64,000 nucleotides of DNA from Streptomyces caeruleatus (lineage in GTDB: Bacteria; Actinomycetota; Actinomycetes; Streptomycetales; Streptomycetaceae), in the NCBI RefSeq assembly GCF_001514235.1, contig NZ_KQ948931.1:249363-313362 (forward strand), written 5' to 3'. Positions within the stretch are counted from its first letter, which is position 1. Each line of letters opens with the position of its first letter. Positions 35,421 through 44,574 of the stretch are shown here, in pieces. The notes under the pieces are model-generated. The model was given only the letters and a program-made list of their open reading frames with translations, was not told the DNA's origin and ran no database searches. The position numbers and the translations under genes were made by a program.

Positions 35421-35457
35421 CGGCAGAGGGCTGCGCCTCTCGGCGCCGGTCGCACCG

Positions 35458-35487
35458 ATCAGCCCGTCCGGCGTTTGAGGACGAGGC
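35458..35487 (+). repeat. Dispersed Streptomyces intergenic repeat (GTCCGGCGTTTGAGGAC type)
   Basis: CAGCCCGTCCGGCGTTTGAGGACGAG is a short sequence I recognise as found many times between genes in Streptomyces chromosomes. GTCC...GGAC can form a short hairpin. It follows the DUF2252 gene. Confidence 0.6.
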
Positions 35488-35607
35488 TCCTTCCGGGCCG
35501 AAGCGGGCCTGGGGCGGCAGCTCAGCAGGCCGGCGACAACGCCGGTGCTGTCCACCCTGCGGTCCCCGGGCCTCGGATCGGCTGACGCGGTCCCCTACGC
35601 TGGTCGG

Positions 35608-36531
35608 GTGACGACGCCCGAAGCTGAGCAGTCCCAGGCCGAGCCCGCTGGTGCGGGGACGCACGGTGGTGCCGAGGTCCCCGTCGGTGGAGCCGAGCAG
35701 GGTGGTGAGGCGCAGATGATGGCCGAAGGCGGGGCCGAGCGGCCCGAGGCGCGGCTGGAGCGGGCCGTGCGGGCCGCCGAGCAGGCGTTGATCGAGTACG
35801 AGATCGCCGTGGAGACCTTCCGCGTCGAGGTCGAGAACTTCTCCCGGCTGCACCACCAGAAGCTCGGCCCGATGTACGCCCGCCTCGACGAGCTGGACGC
35901 CCAAATCGCCGAGGCCACGGCCGCCCGGACCGGCGACCCGGAGGACATCCGCAAGGCCGACGAGGCCCGCGCCCGGGTGCTGCCCATGCCGGGCGTGGAG
36001 GAGCTGTTCCACGGCTGGATGGACAGCGAGGGGCTGTCCCCGGAGGCCGCCGCGATGCTCACTGAGCAGCCGGTGCGGCCGCCGCAGCGGGTGCGCCCCA
36101 GCGACGAGGCCCGCAAGCTCTACCGCGAGCTGGCCCGCAAGGCCCACCCCGATCTCGCCCAGGAGACGGCCGAGCGTTCCCGGCGCGAGGAGTTCATCAC
36201 CCGGGTCAACGCGGCGTACTCCCGAGGCGACGAGGCGCTGCTGCGGGAGCTGGCCGAGGAGTGGGCCGCGGGACCGGTGCCCGAGGAGCAGGGCCCCACC
36301 CCCGCCGAGGAGCTCTACGCCCGCCTCGAATGGCTCGCCCAGCGCAAGGAACTGCTCACGCTGGTCGCGAAGGAGCTGGAGGAGGGCGCGATCGGCGCGA
36401 TGCTCCGCCTCGCCCCGGACGACCCCGACCGTCTCCTCGAAGAGATCGCCGACCAGCTGCTGGCCCAGGTCGCGGAACGAGAGGCAGAGCTGGTAGCACT
36501 ACTCGGCCAAGGGCACGGGAATCGCCCCTAG
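35608..36531 (+). CDS. J-domain-like protein
   Basis: This is a 307-aa protein. After a disordered Glu/Ala-rich start, residues ~50-115 look coiled-coil (RAVRAAEQALIEYEIAVETF). A J-like motif follows (SDEARKLYRELARKAHPDLA, ITRVNAAYSRGDEALL), with HPD conserved for Hsp70 stimulation. The C-terminus is helical and acidic. GTG at 35608 fits the end of the intergenic region. The partner is unknown. Confidence 0.8.
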   Translation: MTTPEAEQSQAEPAGAGTHGGAEVPVGGAEQGGEAQMMAEGGAERPEARLERAVRAAEQALIEYEIAVETFRVEVENFSRLHHQKLGPMYARLDELDAQIAEATAARTGDPEDIRKADEARARVLPMPGVEELFHGWMDSEGLSPEAAAMLTEQPVRPPQRVRPSDEARKLYRELARKAHPDLAQETAERSRREEFITRVNAAYSRGDEALLRELAEEWAAGPVPEEQGPTPAEELYARLEWLAQRKELLTLVAKELEEGAIGAMLRLAPDDPDRLLEEIADQLLAQVAEREAELVALLGQGHGNRP

Positions 36532-36575
36532 GGGCGCGGGGAACTGCGCGATCAACCACGACGAGACCCGCACCC
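36527..36575 (+). repeat. Dispersed repeat AGGGGCGCGGGGAACTGCGCGA, copy 1
   Basis: The stretch from 36532 matches 41134-41170 over most of its length (GGGGCGCGGGGAACTGCGCG, then A.C..CCAC.ACGA). Both copies lie directly behind a stop codon. I recognise it as a frequent Streptomyces 3'-end repeat. Confidence 0.75.
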
Positions 36576-36648
36576 TCCAGAGGGCAGACCCACCCTCCAT
36601 CCTGGGCGCCCCGCCCAGCCGGCGCAGCGTTCCGGTAGCGTCGGAGTC

Positions 36649-36996
36649 ATGAATTTCGGATCTGCCGTGCCCACGGTCGAGGTCACCGACCTCAAGGACG
36701 ACGACTTCCTCCTGGACGTCCGCGAGGACGACGAGTGGCAGGCGGGCCACGCCGAAGGGGCCCTGCACATCCCGATCAGCGAGTTCGTCGCCCGCTACGG
36801 CGAGCTGACCGAGGCCGCCCCGCAGGACGGCCGCGTCCATGTCATCTGCCGCTCCGGCGGTCGCTCGGCGCAGGTCGCGATGTACCTCGTCCAGCAGGGC
36901 GTCGACGCCGTGAACGTCGACGGCGGCATGCAGGTGTGGGCGGCGGTGGGACGCCCCGTGGTGAACGACGAGGGGCAGTCCGGGTACGTGCTGTAG
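36649..36996 (+). CDS. Single-domain rhodanese
   Basis: This is a 115-aa sulfurtransferase-like protein. The active-site loop is VICRSGGRSAQVA with the persulfide Cys; DVREDDEWQAGHAEGALHIP is the CH2A-like motif. The role could be sulfur transfer or redox signalling. ATG at 36649. Confidence 0.93.
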   Translation: MNFGSAVPTVEVTDLKDDDFLLDVREDDEWQAGHAEGALHIPISEFVARYGELTEAAPQDGRVHVICRSGGRSAQVAMYLVQQGVDAVNVDGGMQVWAAVGRPVVNDEGQSGYVL

Positions 36997-37034
36997 AGGT
37001 AGCCGCCACCCGCGCCCGCTGTCCTGTTCGCGGG

Positions 37035-38168
37035 TCAGCCGAGCGGATGCGCCGCCAGCAGCTCCCCCAGCGCCTCCTCGTGTGCCGCCGCCGGGCCGAG
37101 TGCAAGTTCCAGGTGCTTGGCCCAGGCGTGGTACCGGTGCAGCGGATAGTCGACGTCGGCACCGAAGCCGCCGTGCAGATGCTGGGCCGTCTGCACGACG
37201 CGCCGTACGCCCTCCGAGGCCCAGATCTTGGCGACGGCCACGTCCGCGGAGGCGGGCAGCGCACCCGGGGCGCCCGAGGCGATCCGCCAGGCGGCCTGCC
37301 ACAGCGTCGCCTCCATCGCGCGCAGGTCGATGAACCGGTCGGCGGACTGCACGGCGACCGCCTGGAACGTGGCGATCGGATGCCCGAACTGCTCCCGCTT
37401 GCCCGCGTAGTCCGAGGTCATCCCCAGCACCCGCTCACCCAGTCCGAGCGCCAGCGCACACGTCCCCGTGGCCAGCAGCTCCCGCAGCCACTCCCAGACG
37501 CCCTCGGCGTCGATGACGTCCCGCGCCGTGAGCCCCACCGAGTCCAGCCGCAGCTCCCCCAGCCGCTCGCCGCTGGTCGAGAATTGCTCGCCGAGCGAGA
37601 CCCCCTGCGCGCCGCGCGGCACCAGCGCGAGGACGGTCCGGTCGGCGGCCGTACGGGCCGGGACGGCGACGAGATCGGCGTCGTACGCCCAGGCCACGGC
37701 GGTCTGCACGCCGTCCAGCACCCAGCGGGCACCGTCCTGCCGGGCGGTCACCGCGAGCTCGGCCGGGTCGTGGCCGGTGCGACCGTGCGCGGCGACCGTC
37801 AGCACGATCTCACCGCGCCCCGCCCGAGCGAGCAGCTCGGCCTTCAGCTCGGGGCTGCCGTACGCCTGGACGGCGGCCAGTGCGGCGCTGCTCTCCAGCA
37901 GCGGCACCCGGGCCAGCACCTTCGCCGACTCGCGCAGCACCAGGCACAGCGCGACGGCGTCGAGGCCGGCCCCGCCGTACTCCTCCGCGAGCAGCAGGCT
38001 CAGCAGGTCCGCGTCGGCGAGCCGGCCCCACAGGGGGCGGTCGAAGTCGTCGGCGACGGCACCCGGCGTGAGCGCGGGGGAGGGCACCGCGTCCGGCGCG
38101 ACCCCGGCGAACACCCCGCGCGCCGCCTCGGCCGCCGCCTGCTGCTCCTCGGTGAAGGTGAAGTCCAC
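37035..38168 (-). CDS. Acyl-CoA dehydrogenase (FadE-like)
   Basis: This is a 377-aa flavoenzyme that oxidises an acyl-CoA. Family landmarks are MDFTFTEEQQAAAEAARGVF, the EEYGGAGLDAVALC loop, GKREQFGHPIATFQAV and QHLHGGFGADVDYPLHRYH. The last segment has Asp-Tyr where many family members carry the catalytic Glu, as in the actinobacterial alpha/beta FadE subgroup. No partner subunit is adjacent. A KstR-like operator stands about 50 bp upstream. Confidence 0.9.
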   Translation of the reverse strand: MDFTFTEEQQAAAEAARGVFAGVAPDAVPSPALTPGAVADDFDRPLWGRLADADLLSLLLAEEYGGAGLDAVALCLVLRESAKVLARVPLLESSAALAAVQAYGSPELKAELLARAGRGEIVLTVAAHGRTGHDPAELAVTARQDGARWVLDGVQTAVAWAYDADLVAVPARTAADRTVLALVPRGAQGVSLGEQFSTSGERLGELRLDSVGLTARDVIDAEGVWEWLRELLATGTCALALGLGERVLGMTSDYAGKREQFGHPIATFQAVAVQSADRFIDLRAMEATLWQAAWRIASGAPGALPASADVAVAKIWASEGVRRVVQTAQHLHGGFGADVDYPLHRYHAWAKHLELALGPAAAHEEALGELLAAHPLG

Positions 38169-38214
38169 GGTCCCTGCCCTTCCACACGCACGGCGATCTG
38201 ACGGAGCGTCAAGA

Positions 38215-38228
38215 TAGAACAGGTTCTA
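38215..38228. promoter_or_regulatory. KstR-like operator (TAGAACAGGTTCTA)
   Basis: TAGAACAGGTTCTA is a perfect palindrome around a 2-bp centre and fits the mycobacterial KstR consensus TNNAACNNGTTNNA. It lies upstream of the acyl-CoA dehydrogenase gene. Confidence 0.6.
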
Positions 38229-38371
38229 GAAGAAGGGAATGGTCCTCGTCGGACCCCCGTAAGGTGTGGGCAACGTCGGCCCGACAGGGGCTGTGCCCGG
38301 CGGGTGGGCCTGAGTACCGTTCCCGTGCGAGCGCTGAGGGAAGACGAACCGGAATCAGGGAACGGGACTGC

Positions 38372-39172
38372 ATGGACGCCTACGACGCGGGCTCGGCCGC
38401 CCGTCACGGGCCGGACGAGGAGACGCGGGACGCCCCGCCCGCCGTCGCGTCCCCGCCCGCTCCTCCGGCCCCCGTGATCCCCGAACCCCGCACCGGCGTG
38501 GCCGCCCTCTCCCTGCGGTACCAGGTCGGCGCCGCGCTCGCCCTGGCGGTCGTGGCCATAGCCGTCTGTGTCCACATAGGCATGGTCTTCCTGCACGTCG
38601 CCCCGCTGAACACGGTCACCAAGCAGCACGGCAAGGCGATCGACGACTGGATATACCCGGAGTTCGAACAGAACTGGAAGCTGTTCGCTCCCAACCCGCT
38701 CCAGCAGAACATCGCCGTCCAGGTCCGCGCCCAGGTCGACACGGCCGACGGCGGCACCCGCACCACCGGCTGGTACGACCTGTCGGCCCAGGACGGCCGG
38801 GCCATCGACGGCAATCTGCTGCCCAGCCACACCCAGCAGAACGAGCTGCGCCGGGCCTGGGACTTCTTCGTCGCCACGCACGACGCCCAGAACCGTCCCG
38901 TGGGCCTGCGCGGCGCCCTGTCCGAGACGTATCTGCGGCACATAGTGCAGCTGCGCCTCGACCGGGCGAACGCGGCCGGCGACGGCGGCGTCGTCGAGCG
39001 CGTCCAGGTCCGCTCCCGCACCACCAATGTGCGGCCGCCGGAGTGGAGCGACGAGCAGGTCTCGGACAGGCCGACCGACCGGATCCTGCCCTGGTGGTCG
39101 GTACCGGCGGAGCAGACCGGTGGTGCGGGCGGGGCGGGCGCCCTGCGTCAGGCCGAGGAGGGTGTCCGGTGA
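38372..39172 (+). CDS. DUF5819 family membrane protein
   Basis: This is a 266-aa protein with a Pro/Ala-rich cytoplasmic start, one membrane helix (VGAALALAVVAIAVCVHIGM) and an extracellular domain containing EFEQNWKLFAPNPLQQNIAV. It is typically found just before an HTTM-domain protein, as here with an overlapping GTGA junction. I infer the two work together; the reaction is unknown. ATG at 38372. Confidence 0.85.
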   Translation: MDAYDAGSAARHGPDEETRDAPPAVASPPAPPAPVIPEPRTGVAALSLRYQVGAALALAVVAIAVCVHIGMVFLHVAPLNTVTKQHGKAIDDWIYPEFEQNWKLFAPNPLQQNIAVQVRAQVDTADGGTRTTGWYDLSAQDGRAIDGNLLPSHTQQNELRRAWDFFVATHDAQNRPVGLRGALSETYLRHIVQLRLDRANAAGDGGVVERVQVRSRTTNVRPPEWSDEQVSDRPTDRILPWWSVPAEQTGGAGGAGALRQAEEGVR

Positions 39173-40395
39173 ACCGCTTCGCCCTCGGGATCTCCGCGGC
39201 CATCGCCCGGGTCACTGAGTCCGCCCTCGGCCCCTACCAGACGGCCGTCATCCGCATCGGCTTCACCGCGACCTGGCTGCTGTTCCTGCTGCGCGAGTTC
39301 CCCCACCGCCAGGAGCTGTACGGCCCCGACGGCCCCTGGGACTTCGACCTCGCCCAGCAGCTGATCGGCACGAACGGCTCCTTCACCGCCCTGATCTGGT
39401 CGAGCAGCCAGTTCTGGTTCGAGAGCGTCTACGCGTTCGCCGTGCTGACCAGCGTGTTGCTGTTGCTCGGCTGGCGTACCCGCACGATGTCCGTCCTGTT
39501 CATGGTGGGCGTGCTCTCGCTGCAGAACCGCTCCATCTTCATGGGCGACGGCGGTGACAACGTCCTGCACCTGATGTGCGTCTACCTCGTGTTCACGCGC
39601 TGCGGCCAGGTCTGGTCGCTGGACGGGCGCCGGGCCCGGCTCGCGCGCGAGGCACGCGCGCGTGGCGAGCGGGACCGGCCCGACCGGCTCGGCCCGGTCC
39701 TGTGGGCCGTGCTCGGGTTCGCGCTGGTCGCGGTCACCGCGACGGGCCGCCTCGACGGCGACCTGACCGTGCCGGTGATCCTGTGGGGCGTCTGGCTGGC
39801 GCAGGCCGTGTGGTGGCTTGTGGGCCGCCGAGCGTCGACCGCCGAGCCGCGCATCCTGCTCGACGTGGTCGGCAACATCGTGCACAACGGCGCCCTGCTG
39901 GTGATCATGGCCGAGGCGTGTCTGATCTACGCGACCGCCGGCTGGTACAAGATCCAGGGCTCCCGCTGGCAGGACGGCACCGCCGTCCACTACCCGCTCC
40001 ACCTCGACTACTTCTCGCCCTGGCCCGCCCTCGCCGAGCTGCTGTCGTCCAGCGGCCTCATGGTGATGCTCATCACCTACGGCACGGTCATCGTGCAGGT
40101 CGCCTTCCCGTTCACGCTGTTCAACCGGCGGGTCAAGAACGTCCTGCTCGCCGCGATGATCACCGAGCACGCCGTGATCGCGGTCGTCCTCGGGCTGCCG
40201 TTCTTCTCCCTGGCGATGATCGCGGCGGACGCGGTCTTCCTGCCGACGACGTTCCTGCGCCGGCTCGGCGGCTGGGCGGCACGCGCGCGTGGCGGCCTGT
40301 CGCGGCTGCTGCGGCGCGGTGACGACCGTACGGAACTTCCCGGACCCCGCACACCGGAGAACCCCGAGCACGCGCACGTAGGCTTCACGGCATGA
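39169..40395 (+). CDS. HTTM-domain membrane protein
   Basis: This is a 408-aa protein with about eight membrane segments. The HTTM domain is the membrane part shared with vitamin K-dependent carboxylases (IRIGFTATWLLFLLREFPHR, FMGDGGDNVLHLMCVYLVFT, IYATAGWYKIQGSRWQDGTA). The carboxylase C-terminal domain is absent. The C-terminus is basic. GTG at 39169 overlaps the DUF5819 stop; the stop overlaps the next ATG. Confidence 0.88.
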   Translation: MNRFALGISAAIARVTESALGPYQTAVIRIGFTATWLLFLLREFPHRQELYGPDGPWDFDLAQQLIGTNGSFTALIWSSSQFWFESVYAFAVLTSVLLLLGWRTRTMSVLFMVGVLSLQNRSIFMGDGGDNVLHLMCVYLVFTRCGQVWSLDGRRARLAREARARGERDRPDRLGPVLWAVLGFALVAVTATGRLDGDLTVPVILWGVWLAQAVWWLVGRRASTAEPRILLDVVGNIVHNGALLVIMAEACLIYATAGWYKIQGSRWQDGTAVHYPLHLDYFSPWPALAELLSSSGLMVMLITYGTVIVQVAFPFTLFNRRVKNVLLAAMITEHAVIAVVLGLPFFSLAMIAADAVFLPTTFLRRLGGWAARARGGLSRLLRRGDDRTELPGPRTPENPEHAHVGFTA

Positions 40396-41135
40396 CCGTG
40401 ACCTCCTGGAACCGGCTCGCCGGCACCTCGGTGCTGCTCGACGGCTTCCACGCCCTCAAGCACGCCGTGCGCTTCGGAGCCGAGGTCCCGGTGGCGGTCA
40501 CCGTCGACCGGACGGCCGCGCTCGCCCTCGCCGATGAACTGGCGCCGGACGTACGGGACGCCCTGGACGCACTCCTGACCGAGGTCCCGGAGTCGACGTA
40601 CACGCCCCTGGTGCCGCGCCCGCACCCCACCGGGGTGGCAGCCCTTGCGGTGCGCCCGTCCCGCGCGGCCAACCTCCAGAAGCTGGCGCACACCCCGCGC
40701 ACCGCCCCCGTCGTGGTCCTCGACCACCCCCGCAACCTCGGCAACGCGGGCGCGGTGATCCGCCTGGCCGCCGGGTTCGGCGCGACCGGCGTGGTCACCA
40801 CCGGCACGCTGGACCCCTGGCATCCCACGGTCGTACGCGGCGGCGCGGGCCTGCACTTCGCGACGGCCGTGGAACGGCTGACCGTGGAGGAGCTGCCACC
40901 CGGGCCCCTCTTCGCCCTGGACCCCGAGGGCGACGACATCCGGGGCACCAAGCTCCCGGACGACGCCGTCCTCGCCTTCGGCTCCGAGCGCAGCGGCCTG
41001 TCGGCCGAACTACGCGCGCGTGCCGACCACTTGCTGTCCCTGCCGATGCGCCCCCAGGTCTCCAGCTACAACCTGGCGACGAGCGTGGCGATGACGCTCT
41101 ACCACTGGAGCACGGCCACCGGAGCGCCCCTGTAG
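40392..41135 (+). CDS. TrmH/SpoU family RNA 2'-O-methyltransferase
   Basis: This is a 247-aa SPOUT methyltransferase using S-adenosylmethionine to methylate rRNA or tRNA ribose. Knot motifs are HPRNLGNAGAVIRLAAGFGA, FGSERSGLS and RPQVSSYNLATSVAMTLYHW. The ATGA overlap with the HTTM gene suggests coupling. The exact target nucleotide cannot be told. Confidence 0.9.
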   Translation: MTVTSWNRLAGTSVLLDGFHALKHAVRFGAEVPVAVTVDRTAALALADELAPDVRDALDALLTEVPESTYTPLVPRPHPTGVAALAVRPSRAANLQKLAHTPRTAPVVVLDHPRNLGNAGAVIRLAAGFGATGVVTTGTLDPWHPTVVRGGAGLHFATAVERLTVEELPPGPLFALDPEGDDIRGTKLPDDAVLAFGSERSGLSAELRARADHLLSLPMRPQVSSYNLATSVAMTLYHWSTATGAPL

Positions 41136-41175
41136 GGGCGCGGGGAACTGCGCGACCGGCCACAACGAACCGGCA
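41128..41175 (+). repeat. Dispersed repeat AGGGGCGCGGGGAACTGCGCGA, copy 2
   Basis: It matches the copy at 36527-36575 and also sits on the 3' end of a gene, overlapping the methyltransferase stop codon. Confidence 0.75.
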
Positions 41176-41204
41176 GCCGCGCACTCACCGCACCTCCCGA
41201 GCTC

Positions 41205-42896
41205 CTAGGCCTCCCGACGCACCTCCACAACCCGGAACCGGTTCGCCACGAACGCCCCGTCGCACAACGCCGAGTTGGCTGCCGGATTGCCCCCCGACCC
41301 GTGGAAGTCGGAAAACGCAGCCGTCTGGTTCACGTACACCCCGCCCGTGAGGTTCAGCGACAGCTGCGCCGCCTCCTCCAGGCAGACCTCCTGGACCGCG
41401 CCCTCGACCTCGTCGTCGGTCGTGTACGCCCCGACCGTCATCGCCCCCTTCTCCCGCACCGTCCGCCGCAGCAGTTCCACCGCGTCCGACGCCGAGTCGA
41501 CGGCCACGGCGAACGACACCGGGCCGAAGCACTCGCTCATGTACGCGGCCTCGTCGTCCGGCTTCGCCCCGTCCAGCTTGACGATCACCGGTGTACGGAC
41601 CACCGCGTCGGGGAACTCCGGGTTGGCGATCTCCCGGGAGGCGAGCGCGACCTCCCCGAGGCCGGCGGCGGCCTCCAGGCGGGCCTTGACGTCCGGGTTG
41701 ACGATCGCGCCGAGCAGCGCGTTCGCGCGGGCGTCGTCGCCGAGGAGCCCGTCGACCGAGCGGGCCAGGTCGGCGACGACCTCGTCGTAGGTCTTGGGGC
41801 CCTCGTCGGTGCGGATGCCGTCGCGGGGGACGAGCAGGTTCTGCGGGGTGGTGCACATCTGGCCGCTGTACAGGGACAGCGAGAAGGCCAGGTTGGACAG
41901 CATTCCCTTGTAGTCGTCCGTCGAGTCGACGAGGACCGAGTTGACCCCGGCCTTCTCCGTGTAGACCTGTGCCTGGCGGGCGTTGGACTCCAGCCAGTCG
42001 CCGAAGGACGTGGAGCCGGTGTAGTCGATGATCCGGATCTCGGGGCGGGTGGCGAGGGTCTTGGCGATGCCCTCGCCGGGGCGCTCGGCGGCCAGCGCGA
42101 CCAGGTTCGCGTCGAAGCCGGCCTCGGCGAGCACCTGCCGCGCGACCTGCACGGTCAGCGCGAGCGGCAGCACCGCGCGCGGGTGCGGCTTCACCAGGAC
42201 CGCGTTGCCCGTGGCGAGGGACGCGAACAGGCCGGGGTAGCCGTTCCACGTCGGGAAGGTGTTGCAGCCGATGACCATCGCGATCCCGCGCGGGACCGGC
42301 GTGAACTGCTTGTTCAGCGCGAGCGGGTCGCGCTTGCCCTGCGGCTTGGTCCACTCCGCGGTGTCGGGCGTGCGGACCTGCTCCACGTACGCGTACGCCA
42401 CCGCCTCAAGGCCGCGGTCCTGCGCGTGCGGGCCGCCCGCCTGGAACGCCATCATGAAGGCCTGGCCGGAGGTGTGCATGACGGCGTGCGCGAACTCGTG
42501 GGTCCGGTCGCTGATCCGCTTGAGGATCTCCACACAGACCACCGCGCGGATCTCGGCGCCCGCGTCCCGCCACGCGCGCATGCCGGACTTCATGGCCGGC
42601 AGCAGCTCGTCGATGTTCGCGTGCGGGTACTCGACGCCCAGCTCGATGCCGTACGGGGAGACCTCGCCGCCCACGAAGCCGTCCGTGCCGGGCTGGCCGA
42701 GGTCGAGGCGGGTGCCGAGGAGGGCGTCGAAGGCGGCCTTGCCCGCCGCCATGTCCAGGCTGCCGTTCTCGCCGTAGGCCTTGGGGTGCTCGGGGTGCGG
42801 GGACCAGTAGGCGCGGGTGCGGATCGCCTCCAGCGCCTGGTCGAGGGTGGGCCGGTGCTTGGCGATCAGCTCGTGGGCGGTCAGTTCGGCGGCCAT
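41205..42896 (-). CDS. paaN: Phenylacetic acid degradation protein PaaN (aldehyde dehydrogenase family)
   Basis: This is a 563-aa member of the PaaN branch of aldehyde dehydrogenases. Landmarks are MVIGCNTFPTWNGYPGLFAS, KPHPRAVLPLAL, YTGSTSFGDWLESNA and the nucleophile region YSGQMCTTPQN with Cys. The later FHGSGGNPAANSA is also typical. It acts in ring-opened intermediate oxidation in phenylacetate-type catabolism, according to family annotation. It is divergent from hdh-paaR with a shared operator. Confidence 0.92.
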   Translation of the reverse strand: MAAELTAHELIAKHRPTLDQALEAIRTRAYWSPHPEHPKAYGENGSLDMAAGKAAFDALLGTRLDLGQPGTDGFVGGEVSPYGIELGVEYPHANIDELLPAMKSGMRAWRDAGAEIRAVVCVEILKRISDRTHEFAHAVMHTSGQAFMMAFQAGGPHAQDRGLEAVAYAYVEQVRTPDTAEWTKPQGKRDPLALNKQFTPVPRGIAMVIGCNTFPTWNGYPGLFASLATGNAVLVKPHPRAVLPLALTVQVARQVLAEAGFDANLVALAAERPGEGIAKTLATRPEIRIIDYTGSTSFGDWLESNARQAQVYTEKAGVNSVLVDSTDDYKGMLSNLAFSLSLYSGQMCTTPQNLLVPRDGIRTDEGPKTYDEVVADLARSVDGLLGDDARANALLGAIVNPDVKARLEAAAGLGEVALASREIANPEFPDAVVRTPVIVKLDGAKPDDEAAYMSECFGPVSFAVAVDSASDAVELLRRTVREKGAMTVGAYTTDDEVEGAVQEVCLEEAAQLSLNLTGGVYVNQTAAFSDFHGSGGNPAANSALCDGAFVANRFRVVEVRREA

Positions 42897-42985
42897 GCGG
42901 GACCAACTCCTCGTTTCAAGAGCTCTCCGTCGAGCTCATGACCTGGGCAGAAACATGGGCAGGAAAGGCCAGTCAGAGTTAGAGT

Positions 42986-43005
42986 AACCGAACGATCGGT
43001 CGGTT
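42986..43005. promoter_or_regulatory. TetR-type operator between paaN and hdh-paaR
   Basis: AACCGAACGATCGGTCGGTT is an imperfect 20-bp palindrome (core ACCGA-N4-TCGGT) in the divergent promoter region. The TetR gene two genes away is the likely ligand. A closely similar site precedes bkdA (46185-46202). Confidence 0.75.
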
Positions 43006-43056
43006 CAAGGGGGTCCGCCGCATCTGTGGAAAACCCCGTGCGGGAGGATCGCGCAC

Positions 43057-44574
43057 ATGACAGCACTCGACCTCAGCAGCCCCGTGGCCGTTGTCGGCAC
43101 CGGCACCATGGGCCAGGGCATCGCCCAGGTCGCGTTGGTCGCGGGCCATCCCGTACGGCTGTACGACGCCGCTCCCGGGCGCGCCCGGGCCGCCGCCGAC
43201 GCGATCGGCGCCCGGCTCGACCGGCTCGTCGAGAAGGACCGTCTCACCGGCGCCGACCGCGACGCCGCCCGTGCCCGGCTGCTGCCCGCCGAGGCGCTCG
43301 CCGACCTCGCCGACTGTTCCCTGGTCATCGAGGCCGTCCTGGAGCGCCTGGACGTCAAACAGGAGCTGTTCCGGGAGCTGGAGGGCATCGTCGGCGAGGA
43401 CTGTCTGCTCGCCACGAACACCTCGTCCCTGTCCGTCACGGCCATCGGCGGCGCCCTGCGCCTGCCCGGCCGCTTCGTGGGCCTGCACTTCTTCAACCCG
43501 GCCCCGCTGCTCCCCCTCGTCGAGGTCGTCTCCGGGTTCGCCACCGACGTCACGTACGCCACGCGCGCGTACGAGACGGCACGCGCCTGGGGCAAGACAC
43601 CGGTCGCCTGCGCCGACACCCCCGGCTTCATCGTCAACCGCATCGCCCGGCCCTTCTACGCCGAGGCCTTCGCCGTCCACGAGGCGCAAGGAGCGGACCC
43701 GGCCACCATCGACGCCGTGCTGCGCGAGTGCGGCGGTTTCAAAATGGGCGCGTTCGAGCTGACCGACCTCATCGGGCAGGACGTCAACGAGTCCGTCACG
43801 CACTCCGTGTGGCAGGCCTTCTTCCAGGACGTGCGCTTCACGCCCTCGCTCGCCCAGCGCCGCCTGGTCGAGTCCGGCCGGCTCGGCCGCAAGAGCGGGC
43901 AGGGCTGGTACGACTACGCCGAGGACGCCGAGCCGGACGAGCCGCACACCGCGGAGAAGGCCTCCCCGCCCGCCTACGTCGTCGCCGAGGGCGACCTGGG
44001 CCCCGCCTCCGAGCTGCTGTCCCTGATCCGCGAGGCCGGCGTCCCGGTGCGCGAGGAGGACGAGGACCACGGCACCCGCCTGGTGCTGCCCGGCGGCGGC
44101 CAGCTCGCGCTCGCCGACGGCCAGACGTCGGTGGAGTTCCGGGACGTCGTCTACTTCGACCTCGCCCTCGACTACCGCCGGGCCACCCGGATCGCCCTGT
44201 CCGCCTCCCAGGACACCTCGCAGCAGACCCTCGCCGAGGCCACCGGACTCTTCCAGGCGCTCGGCAAGCAGGTCAGCGTCATCGGTGACGTCCCCGGAAT
44301 GATCGTCGCCCGCACCGTCGCCCGGATCGTCGACCTCGCGCACGACGCCGTCGCCAAGGGCGTGGCCACCGAGGAGGACATCGACACCGCGATGCGCCTG
44401 GGCGTGAACTACCCGCTCGGCCCCTTCGAGTGGAGCCGCAGGCTCGGCCGCAACTGGGCGTACGCCCTCCTGGACGACCTGCACCTGCGCGACCCCTCGG
44501 GGCGCTACGCGCCGTCCCTCGCGCTGTACCGCCACGCGTACGCCTCCGACAAGCGGGAGGGCAACACCTCATGA
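43057..44574 (+). CDS. 3-hydroxyacyl-CoA dehydrogenase (PaaH/PaaC type)
   Basis: This is a 505-aa NAD-dependent dehydrogenase. The nucleotide-binding motif is VVGTGTMGQGIAQVALVAGH. The HAD signature is GLHFFNPAPLLPLVEVV, and DTPGFIVNRIARPFYAEAF follows. A second C-terminal 3HCDH-type domain (DVPGMIVARTVARIVDLAHD) makes it the long type used in phenylacetate catabolism. Its stop overlaps the TetR start. Confidence 0.92.
   Translation: MTALDLSSPVAVVGTGTMGQGIAQVALVAGHPVRLYDAAPGRARAAADAIGARLDRLVEKDRLTGADRDAARARLLPAEALADLADCSLVIEAVLERLDVKQELFRELEGIVGEDCLLATNTSSLSVTAIGGALRLPGRFVGLHFFNPAPLLPLVEVVSGFATDVTYATRAYETARAWGKTPVACADTPGFIVNRIARPFYAEAFAVHEAQGADPATIDAVLRECGGFKMGAFELTDLIGQDVNESVTHSVWQAFFQDVRFTPSLAQRRLVESGRLGRKSGQGWYDYAEDAEPDEPHTAEKASPPAYVVAEGDLGPASELLSLIREAGVPVREEDEDHGTRLVLPGGGQLALADGQTSVEFRDVVYFDLALDYRRATRIALSASQDTSQQTLAEATGLFQALGKQVSVIGDVPGMIVARTVARIVDLAHDAVAKGVATEEDIDTAMRLGVNYPLGPFEWSRRLGRNWAYALLDDLHLRDPSGRYAPSLALYRHAYASDKREGNTS

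Noticed and set aside
33822..35555. Long minus-strand open frame opposite DUF2252
   Set aside because: Shadow of a recognised family gene on the other strand.
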